Positions 1-4,548 of a stretch of 5,096 bases of DNA are shown here, piece after piece. The position numbers and the translations under genes are program-made. This DNA comes from an archaeon. GTDB lineage: Archaea > Methanobacteriota > Methanobacteria > Methanobacteriales > Methanobacteriaceae. The stretch covers positions 1-5,096 of the forward strand of contig JAKSUE010000118.1 of the NCBI GenBank assembly GCA_024409165.1, in the 5' to 3' direction. Under the pieces are notes generated by a model, which was given only the letters and a program-made list of their open reading frames with translations, searched no databases and had not been told where the DNA came from. The first letter of the stretch is position 1; the number at the start of each line of letters is the position of its first letter.

Positions 1-116
1 TAGAATTAATTAAAAAATAATCAAATTACAGAAAAATTATAATTATTTTCAATAAAAAAAATAGAATTAATTAAAAAATAATCAAATTACAGAAAAATTA
101 TAATTATTTTCAATAA
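1..116. repeat. Perfect tandem direct repeat, 55-bp unit, 61-bp period
   Basis: Positions 1-55 and 62-116 are identical over 55 bp and are separated by six A residues (56-61). The right copy contains the ilvA stop codon and its last ten codons (encoding IENNYNFSVI). The left copy therefore carries a detached duplicate of the gene's 3' end just downstream of it. The unit reaches the first base of the window, so further copies or a longer duplicated segment may lie outside. The absence of any mismatch suggests a recent duplication, or an assembly artefact if this is a contig end. Confidence 0.95.
54..61 (-). terminator. Oligo-T terminator downstream of ilvA
   Basis: A run of eight A residues on the plus strand reads as eight T residues on the minus strand, about 20 nt past the ilvA stop codon. 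A shorter six-T run lies at 73-78. Archaeal intrinsic termination mainly needs a U-rich tract and not a hairpin, and no strong stem is visible here. Such runs are common in very AT-rich DNA, so this is a plausible but unproven terminator. Confidence 0.45.
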
Positions 117-1281
117 GAGTTTCTTTTATGTCTTTGCAATGTTTTATGTCTTTTGTTTCAAAGGATATGTAGAAATTGCAGAAATTGATGTCGTTGTTTC
201 TTGTGACATATTGTCTTCGAACATCTACTCCCCCAATACCTTTTGAAGCTAAAAGGGATAAAAGTTTTGATAATGATTCTGCATTATCCTCTAACTCAAT
301 ATTAATTGCAAAAATACGGCCTAATTTTATATTACCTATTGTTAATATTCTTTCAAGAGAATTTAATTCTATATTTCCTCCAGAAATTAAGCATACTGTT
401 TTTTTAGAGGTATCTATATTAGCATATTTAAATGCTGCTAAAGTTGTTGCAGATGCTCCTTCTGCTACAATTTTAGGACCTTGAAGGAGTTCAACAATAG
501 CTGCACAAATCTCATCTTCATCAACAGTGACAATTTCATCAACATTCTCTTTTACAATTTCAAATGTTAAATCTCCAGGAGTTAAAACATGAATTCCATC
601 AGCTACTGTAGTAGCATCAGAAACAGTAACAACATGATTTTCTTTTAGTGAACCATACATTGATGGAACACCTTTAGCTTGAACACCTATAATTTTACAA
701 TCAGGTTTTAATGCTTTAATAGCAATAGAAATACCACTAATAAGACCTCCACCACCAATAGGAACAATAACTTGCTCAACATCAGGCATTTGTTCTATAA
801 TCTCAATACCTAAAGTTCCTTGCCCTGCAATTATATAAGGATCATCAAAAGGATGAATAAAAACATAACCCTTTTCTTTAGAAAGACGATTTGCTTCTCT
901 TGCAGCATCATCATATACTCCATCAACAGAAATTACCTCAGCACCATAATTTTCAGTAGCTTCTTTTTTTATTAAAGGTGCATTTGTTGGCATACACACT
1001 ACAGATTTTATACCTCTTTTTGATGCAGATAATGCAACTCCCTGAGCATGATTACCAGATGAACAAGCAATAACACCTTTTGATAGTTCCTCTTCTGTTA
1101 AAGAAGAAATCTTATTATAAGATCCACGAATCTTAAAAGAACCAGTTTTTTGAAGATTTTCTGCCTTAAAAAATACATTTTTACTTATATTACTTGCAGA
1201 TATTATAGGAGTATAATTAATAACTCCTTTTAAGTTTTCTTTAGCTTCTTTAATCATTTCAAATGTTACTTTATTATTCAT
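82..1281 (-). CDS. ilvA: Threonine ammonia-lyase (threonine dehydratase) with C-terminal ACT domain
   Basis: This is a cytoplasmic, PLP-dependent enzyme that deaminates L-threonine to 2-oxobutanoate and ammonia. The product feeds isoleucine synthesis or threonine catabolism. The fold-type II catalytic domain covers about residues 5-315. It has the PLP lysine K50 in GSFKIRG, the substrate loop SSGNHAQG (74-81), the phosphate-binding GGGGL (176-180) and SGGN (300-303) near the pyridine nitrogen. Residues of about 322-399 form one ACT-type regulatory domain, beginning at GRIFAINIEL. The length of 399 residues matches the medium form of the family (TdcB-like core plus one ACT domain), not the longer two-ACT-lobe biosynthetic form. 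The ATG at 1279-1281 is preceded by a weak AGGGAT ribosome site at short spacing. A serine-preferring relative is possible, but the motifs favour threonine. Many methanogens make 2-oxobutanoate by the citramalate route, so a catabolic or bypass role is plausible (inference). The last ten codons lie within the 61-bp-period repeat. Confidence 0.93.
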   Translation of the reverse strand: MNNKVTFEMIKEAKENLKGVINYTPIISASNISKNVFFKAENLQKTGSFKIRGSYNKISSLTEEELSKGVIACSSGNHAQGVALSASKRGIKSVVCMPTNAPLIKKEATENYGAEVISVDGVYDDAAREANRLSKEKGYVFIHPFDDPYIIAGQGTLGIEIIEQMPDVEQVIVPIGGGGLISGISIAIKALKPDCKIIGVQAKGVPSMYGSLKENHVVTVSDATTVADGIHVLTPGDLTFEIVKENVDEIVTVDEDEICAAIVELLQGPKIVAEGASATTLAAFKYANIDTSKKTVCLISGGNIELNSLERILTIGNIKLGRIFAINIELEDNAESLSKLLSLLASKGIGGVDVRRQYVTRNNDINFCNFYISFETKDIKHCKDIKETLIENNYNFSVI

Positions 1282-1310
1282 ATTAATCCCTAAAATAGAA
1301 AAATTAAATT

Positions 1311-1327
1311 AAATATAAAATATATTC
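1311..1327 (-). promoter_or_regulatory. Possible box A (TATA) promoter of ilvA
   Basis: Read on the minus strand, this AT-only stretch between nadR and ilvA contains ATATATTTTATATT, which resembles the archaeal TATA box. Its centre is about 30-40 nt upstream of the ilvA ATG, so a transcript starting 25 nt downstream would have a very short leader. The gap between nadR and ilvA is 58 bp. Read-through from nadR cannot be excluded. Confidence 0.35.
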
Positions 1328-1339
1328 ATATTAACTTAT

Positions 1340-2389
1340 TTAAAGCCCAAATCCATCTTTAATCAAAGATTGTGCCTTTTCAAGACGTTCACTATAAGAT
1401 CCAGAAATTACTTTAAAATCAATACCATTATTCCTATAAATCTCCTTAATAATCTCTGTACAAGACTCTCTAAGACCATTTTCATTCCTATCAAGAATCC
1501 TTAAATCATCCTGAACATATGGAACATCAGACTCCATAAATAAAACCAAATCATACTCACCAGAGATTAAACGAATATTATCCTCATTATCTAAAATAGA
1601 TTCCCTATCATCAGATTCTAATAAACCCGCATGTTTTCTATAATAATAAGTCATAAATGAATCTGTATCAATAAATAAAAGCTTATTTGACTCCTTAGTT
1701 GCATTCTTAATATTTAATTTATGTTGGTAAAGCACTTCCTCAAAGTCCTCAGTAAGCATATAATCCTCACCACCACATCTTGAACACACCTCCCTACTAT
1801 ATTCAAGAACACAATTTGTATTATAAATATTTGCAAGAGTCTGAACCAAAGTAGATTTCCCAGTAGATTCATTCCCAATAATAAGAACCTTCTTAACATA
1901 ATACTCTTTAACAATATTTGGAATAAAATCCCAGTAATTAAATGGATTATTATGAATATCCTGAGCAAGTGGTTCATCACTATTAATTATCTTTACTTTA
2001 ACATCACATAAATGACTAAACCCATCATCGAAACCATCATTTAAACTATCATCTAATGAATTTAATGCATCGATATAAATAATATCTATTTTTTTATTTA
2101 GACCATATACGTAATCAATATCATATTTTAAATTTGAATTAAAATTAGCTTTAGAATTAGATTCCACTTCTAAAGGAACAATAGTAATATTATCAAAATG
2201 AGAACTTAAATTATAAATCCATTGATATCTTTTCCTATAATCAATTAAATCATCATTACAATAATTTAAAATAATATATAAATCCTTACATTCACTTGCA
2301 GATTTATAAATCACATTAAGTTGACCTAATGTCAATGGATCAAAATTACTTACAAAAAGTCCTAAATCATATTTAAAAGGTTGAATCAT
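1340..2389 (-). CDS. nadR: NadR-like nicotinamide riboside kinase with a degenerate NMN adenylyltransferase domain
   Basis: Residue numbers count from the upstream ATG at 2399-2401. The family phosphorylates nicotinamide riboside to NMN and, in bifunctional members, adenylates NMN to NAD. The C-terminal kinase domain (about 168-345) looks intact: Walker A GNESTGKST (176-184), EYSRE (200-204), FIDTDSFMT (243-251) and DVPYVQDDLR (292-301). The N-terminal adenylyltransferase-like domain (about 10-165) aligns clearly (LGLFVSNFDPL, NNPFNYWDFIP), but the catalytic HxGH is TLGQ (24-27), and the expected ISxTxIR-like segment before NPFNYW reads PLAQDIH (144-150). I infer kinase activity only, with adenylation by a separate archaeal NadM-type enzyme. 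The start at 2387-2389 (fifth residue of the longer form, giving 349 aa) is chosen because a GAGG site lies 6 nt upstream; the ATG at 2399-2401 has no ribosome site. There is no N-terminal helix-turn-helix, unlike the enterobacterial regulator. The gene lies 54-66 bp behind the 240-residue gene on the same strand. Confidence 0.88.
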   Translation of the reverse strand: MIQPFKYDLGLFVSNFDPLTLGQLNVIYKSASECKDLYIILNYCNDDLIDYRKRYQWIYNLSSHFDNITIVPLEVESNSKANFNSNLKYDIDYVYGLNKKIDIIYIDALNSLDDSLNDGFDDGFSHLCDVKVKIINSDEPLAQDIHNNPFNYWDFIPNIVKEYYVKKVLIIGNESTGKSTLVQTLANIYNTNCVLEYSREVCSRCGGEDYMLTEDFEEVLYQHKLNIKNATKESNKLLFIDTDSFMTYYYRKHAGLLESDDRESILDNEDNIRLISGEYDLVLFMESDVPYVQDDLRILDRNENGLRESCTEIIKEIYRNNGIDFKVISGSYSERLEKAQSLIKDGFGL

Positions 2390-2395
2390 GAAAAT

Positions 2396-2399
2396 CCTC
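2396..2399 (-). promoter_or_regulatory. Shine-Dalgarno site that decides the nadR start
   Basis: On the minus strand GAGG is followed by ATTTTC and then ATG (2387-2389), an ideal spacing. The site sits immediately after, and overlaps, the first possible ATG (2399-2401), which itself is preceded only by A/T. This supports the shorter 349-residue product. Confidence 0.6.
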
Positions 2400-2455
2400 A
2401 TTATAATAATTTTTAATTTAATAATTTAATAATCTTCTAAGTTTTAATCTATTAA

Positions 2456-3178
2456 CTATCCTAAAATTCGAGTTTTATTTTCAAATGGAATTGACATATC
2501 AATTAAATTTCCATTCATAAATGCAGTAACAGAGAGTAAAACACTTCCAGGTAAAACATTACAAGAAGTATGTCTTTTAACAAGATAAGTGTTTTTATTT
2601 CCTAAAACAGCACCAATCATAGCACCTGCAACAACAGCAATCTGTTCTAAATTCTCAACAGTAGCTATAACAACAGGATCATCAGTTTCGCTTGATACAA
2701 AACCAACACCAGGTATTTCCCTACTTTCACCAATAAAAGCAGAAACATCAATAACAGAATCCATACCTTTAGCTGCATTAATAGCAGAATTAGCAGCTGC
2801 CTCTACAAAGGACTCTCCACCATAAGTATCAAATCCAAGAATAATTGCATCTTGATAACCATTATCATTCACAACAGCTTCAGCATAAGAAATACCCTCA
2901 CCTGCCTCATCAGGATTTGTAGAAATCCCATTCAAATCACCAAGATCTTCAGCATTATCTCTTAAAATATCAACAATTCCTCTATTAACAACTTCTAAAA
3001 ACTCATCTTCAACAAAAGCAGAAATTACTACATCATCACCTGTAATATTTGTCAAAGCAGCTTTTTTAGCACCTAATTCAATTAATTTAGGAATATCTTT
3101 TTCAATATTTGCAACTAATGAATCTGAAACACTAACATCATTACTTGAAATATCCGCACCAATAGCTACAACTTTCAT
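2456..3178 (-). CDS. Acidic cytoplasmic protein of unknown function (240 aa)
   Basis: I do not recognise this family with confidence. The 240-residue product begins with a hydrophobic strand (MKVVAIGADI) and is strongly acidic. It has no signal peptide or membrane-spanning segment. Visible blocks are an alternating helix/strand N-terminal half (1-75), a glycine- and alanine-rich centre (AIILGFDTYGGESFVEAAAN, 111-130), a hydrophobic GAMIGAVLG stretch (185-193), and a polar-to-hydrophobic block near the C-terminus, KRHTSCNVLPGSVLLSVTAF (201-220), with the only cysteine (C206). The composition and ordered glycine motifs suggest an alpha/beta enzyme or cofactor-binding protein, and they look like a conserved archaeal protein, not an orphan. 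The ATG at 3176-3178 has a GGTGGA ribosome site 2 nt upstream (3181-3186), resembling the GGTGAT-type sites of methanogens. The gene precedes nadR by about 55-66 bp and may share its transcript. Confidence 0.85.
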   Translation of the reverse strand: MKVVAIGADISSNDVSVSDSLVANIEKDIPKLIELGAKKAALTNITGDDVVISAFVEDEFLEVVNRGIVDILRDNAEDLGDLNGISTNPDEAGEGISYAEAVVNDNGYQDAIILGFDTYGGESFVEAAANSAINAAKGMDSVIDVSAFIGESREIPGVGFVSSETDDPVVIATVENLEQIAVVAGAMIGAVLGNKNTYLVKRHTSCNVLPGSVLLSVTAFMNGNLIDMSIPFENKTRILG

Positions 3179-3238
3179 AATCCACCATAAATATTTGATT
3201 TAGAATTTAAATAAAAATAAATTTTTTAAATTTGATTT

Positions 3239-3247
3239 AAAAAAAAA
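3239..3247 (-). terminator. Nine-T tract, possible secondary terminator
   Basis: Nine consecutive A residues on the plus strand read as T9 on the minus strand, about 135 nt past the HEPN stop. The tract could end transcripts that pass the earlier T7 tract. It also lies between the proposed TATA box and start point of the 240-residue gene, so its role is ambiguous. Confidence 0.3.
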
Positions 3248-3256
3248 CTTTCTTAA

Positions 3257-3265
3257 TTATATATA
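3257..3265 (-). promoter_or_regulatory. Box A (TATA) promoter of the 240-aa gene
   Basis: The minus strand reads TATATATAA, the closest match to the archaeal box A upstream of this gene. Transcription would start about 25 nt downstream, near 3235, leaving a leader of roughly 55-60 nt before the ATG at 3178. This is based on position and sequence only. Confidence 0.5.
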
Positions 3266-3274
3266 CTAAAAAAT

Positions 3275-3339
3275 GAGTATAAAATTTAAAAATAGAAAAA
3301 TTATTATAAAATTTAAAAAAAGGAGTATAAAATTTAAAA
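3275..3339. repeat. Three copies of TATAAAATTTAAAA in an intergenic region
   Basis: Copies of the core TATAAAATTTAAAA begin at 3278, 3305 and 3326. The first and third share the longer 17-mer GAGTATAAAATTTAAAA (3275-3291 and 3323-3339) and are exactly 48 bp apart. The core contains the palindrome AAATTT, so it could be a protein-binding site. The low complexity of the region makes partial copies likely by chance, but a 17-bp perfect match that includes G residues is less so. Confidence 0.7.
3315..3321 (-). terminator. Oligo-T terminator after the HEPN gene
   Basis: A run of seven A residues reads as CCTTTTTTT on the minus strand, about 60 nt downstream of the HEPN stop codon. A weak 6-bp stem (AATAAG at 3354-3359 with CTTATT at 3373-3378) precedes it. 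This is consistent with archaeal U-tract termination of the two-gene unit. Confidence 0.4.
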
Positions 3340-3380
3340 TAATAATTTTTTCCAATAAGAAATAAAGTAAAACTTATTAT

Positions 3381-3815
3381 TTAAAAATTTAAAGATTTAA
3401 CAATGTCATCCATCATCCCTATTGCATTATTAACATCATCTCTTGTTAAATCTTCATTAAGTTTATAATCTGCAATTATTCTCAAATTAAATAATTTTTG
3501 TAATAAAAAACCTGAAGAAGAATTTTTAAACTTAAGTTCCTTTCTAACTTGTTTATGTTTAGACATAGGTTTTTCTCCTATAGCACTATAATAATTATTA
3601 GATTTAAAACTAAAAGAATAATTTTCCTCTAACCAAAATAATGTATAAGAATAAGCACTATAATATGCACGATTAATAATAGTAGCATATACAGAACGAG
3701 AACTGATATTGCCTTTAATTAACTTATTTATATTACTATTTAAAACCTTTGTCCAATGATAAAGATGATATTGGGGAGAATCTTTAATATTAATAAAAAA
3801 CCCTCCTCTAATCAA
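3381..3815 (-). CDS. Small HEPN-domain protein, possible toxin or RNA-binding partner
   Basis: The 144-residue product (137 if it starts at the eighth codon) is basic by count (about 20 K/R, 12 D/E) and mostly helical. It matches the pattern of small HEPN proteins: a helix ending in NRAYYSAYSYTLFWLEE (48-64), then KHKQVRKEL (86-94), then LFNLRIIADYKL (108-119), and a last helix DDVNNAIGMMDDIVKSL (126-142). HEPN proteins are often RNases or helper subunits in toxin-antitoxin and defence modules. The typical R-x4-6-H RNase motif is not evident: R112 is followed by ADY, as in the LRxxADY subgroup, so catalysis is uncertain. The gene overlaps the upstream acidic gene by 8 bp, implying coupled translation. 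The TTG at 3813-3815 has no ribosome site; a strong AGGAGG lies inside the frame ahead of an ATT codon at 3792-3794. There is no signal peptide. Confidence 0.75.
   Translation of the reverse strand: MIRGGFFINIKDSPQYHLYHWTKVLNSNINKLIKGNISSRSVYATIINRAYYSAYSYTLFWLEENYSFSFKSNNYYSAIGEKPMSKHKQVRKELKFKNSSSGFLLQKLFNLRIIADYKLNEDLTRDDVNNAIGMMDDIVKSLNF
3801..3807 (-). promoter_or_regulatory. Strong Shine-Dalgarno site inside the HEPN reading frame
   Basis: On the minus strand AGGAGGG follows closely behind the stop of the upstream gene (TAG at 3808-3810). It is followed by six T residues and ATT (3792-3794). It is the best ribosome site in the window, but no ATG, GTG or TTG follows at a usable distance in the HEPN frame. 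It implies either initiation at ATT or re-initiation at the TTG (3813-3815) upstream of the site. Confidence 0.65.
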
Positions 3816-4167
3816 AGAGTATATAAGACTCCATAAATACAGATTCTAAATTATGAGATATAGAAAAAGATTCCATATGAGCTACAATTTTTTTAAAATA
3901 AATCAATAATTCATTAAAAGTTTTATCCTTTGGAGATTTAATATAAAAAATTTTTTCAAATGTAAAACCATCATCCACAAGTTCAACATAAGTCTTTTCA
4001 AATCCCATCTTAGATACATATGCATCTAATTCTTCCTTAAATATAGACCATTCAGTTTCTGAGATTTCATCAAAAGATTTATATGATGTAGAATTCTCTT
4101 TAAGATTTTCTTCAGTTTTCATATTATCGTTAATTATTGAGTTTAATTTTTCATATAATATTACCAC
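3808..4167 (-). CDS. Acidic protein of unknown function, possible antitoxin partner of the HEPN protein
   Basis: I do not recognise this 119-residue family. It is strongly acidic (about 23 D/E against 13 K/R). A variable, polar N-terminal part (1-35) leads to a compact domain: helix SETEWSIFKEELDAYVSKMGF (36-56), strands KTYVELVDDGFTFEKIFYIKS (58-78), then helix FNELLIYFKKIVAHMESF (84-101) and a hydrophobic tail ending in SYILFD. It contains no cysteine, DNA-binding helix-turn-helix or membrane segment. The GTG start (4165-4167) is well supported: GGGTGGTGAT lies 5 nt upstream (4173-4182) and an in-frame TGA at 4174-4176 blocks extension. It overlaps the basic HEPN gene by 8 bp. The acidic-first, basic-second, overlapping order is typical of antitoxin-toxin pairs, but a helper or structural partner is equally possible. 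Confidence 0.72.
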   Translation of the reverse strand: MVILYEKLNSIINDNMKTEENLKENSTSYKSFDEISETEWSIFKEELDAYVSKMGFEKTYVELVDDGFTFEKIFYIKSPKDKTFNELLIYFKKIVAHMESFSISHNLESVFMESYILFD

Positions 4168-4172
4168 TAATA

Positions 4173-4182
4173 ATCACCACCC
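4173..4182 (-). promoter_or_regulatory. Ribosome binding site deciding the GTG start
   Basis: The minus strand reads GGGTGGTGAT, closely matching the archaeal 16S complement (AGGTGAT-type). A 5-nt spacer leads to GTG at 4165-4167. No ATG is available nearby, so this site fixes the start of the 119-residue protein. Confidence 0.65.
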
Positions 4183-4241
4183 AAATATTTTTTTAATTAC
4201 ATACCACAATATCTGGATAATACTAATTATGAAAAAAGTAG

Positions 4242-4249
4242 TATTTAAA
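4242..4249 (-). promoter_or_regulatory. Possible box A promoter of the acidic/HEPN pair
   Basis: The minus strand reads TTTAAATA within GTTTAAATAC, about 78 nt upstream of the GTG start. Transcription would begin near 4219, leaving a leader of about 50 nt. An alternative minus-strand box, TATATAAAA, lies at 4276-4284 and overlaps the first palindrome. Confidence 0.4.
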
Positions 4250-4275
4250 CTTAACGATTAAATTGCTTTATAGGG

Positions 4276-4284
4276 TTTTATATA
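4276..4284 (+). promoter_or_regulatory. TATA box overlapping the first palindrome
   Basis: TTTTATATA matches the archaeal box A consensus on the plus strand and reads TATATAAAA on the minus strand. It overlaps the left arm of the palindrome at 4281-4294, so a protein bound there would block promoter use. Which direction it serves is not clear; both are possible. Confidence 0.4.
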
Positions 4285-4340
4285 GTAAACTATACATTAA
4301 AAATGCTTAAAATTAATAAATAGTTATATATAGTAAACTA
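4279..4340. repeat. Two copies of TATATAGTAAACTA, each an inverted repeat
   Basis: The 14-mer occurs at 4279-4292 and 4327-4340, exactly 48 bp apart in the same orientation. Each holds the inverted repeat TAGT-AA-ACTA. In the first copy the dyad extends to TATAGT-AA-ACTATA (4281-4294); the second has one mismatch in the extended arm. Paired dyads next to TATA boxes in a divergent gap are typical of operators. The binding protein is unknown. Confidence 0.75.
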
Positions 4341-4468
4341 AATATGAAAATAATGATTTAAATGAATAATTAATAAAAAATAAAGTCAAAACAAGAATAT
4401 AAATAATAAATAAAAAAATTAAAAATAAACCTATGAATAATAATAATTCAATACGAATAGATAATAAA

Positions 4469-4476
4469 TTATATAA
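4469..4476 (+). promoter_or_regulatory. Possible box A promoter of aroD
   Basis: TTATATAA lies about 75 nt upstream of the aroD ATG. A start point about 25 nt downstream, near 4500, would leave a leader of about 50 nt. It is the TATA-like sequence best placed for aroD, but the whole gap is AT-rich and the call rests on position. Confidence 0.4.
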
Positions 4477-4548
4477 CTTACATAAAAAATAATAAATAAT
4501 AAAACAAGATTAATTATAATATTTAAAATCAAATTTAATGAGGATAAA

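Larger units (their letters stand above)
4168..4548. other. Divergent intergenic region without a gene
   Basis: This 381-bp stretch separates the minus-strand acidic/HEPN pair from plus-strand aroD. It is extremely AT-rich, and no reading frame longer than a few codons with a ribosome site is visible. It holds two copies of a palindrome-containing repeat (4279-4292 and 4327-4340) and TATA-like boxes facing both ways. About 110 bp (4350-4460) is A-rich with no structure I can name. An unannotated small RNA cannot be excluded, because box A at 4276-4284 lies 265 bp from aroD. Confidence 0.7.

Noticed and set aside
1..116. The ilvA 3'-end repeat as attachment sites of an integrated element
   Set aside because: Attachment-site duplications flank an element; here only six bases separate the copies and no integrase is present, so slippage or tandem duplication is simpler.
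176..484. Plus-strand open frame opposite ilvA (about 102 codons)
   Set aside because: It lies wholly antisense to the well-supported ilvA catalytic and ACT-domain coding region, has no ribosome site, and its product resembles no protein.
1714..1980. Minus-strand open frame inside nadR (about 88 codons)
   Set aside because: It is in another frame of the NadR kinase domain; the hydrophobic product is a by-product of AT-rich shifted codons.
2026..2060. Short internal codon repeat (encoding SLNDGFDDGFSH) in nadR as a microsatellite
   Set aside because: It is a brief imperfect repeat of GATGATGG-type codons within a surface loop, too short to suggest phase variation.
2589..2825. Plus-strand open frame opposite the 240-residue gene (about 78 codons)
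   Set aside because: It is antisense to a gene with a good start and ribosome site, and its composition is typical of a shadow frame.
3275..3339. CRISPR-like array in the repeated intergenic segment
   Set aside because: The repeats are short (14-17 bp), AT-only at the core, and the intervals (27 and 21 bp) are unequal and low-complexity, with no cas genes nearby.
4290..4548. tRNA or other structured RNA gene
   Set aside because: The sequence is too AT-rich, with no GC-containing stems or TTCGA-type arm, so no tRNA fold is possible.
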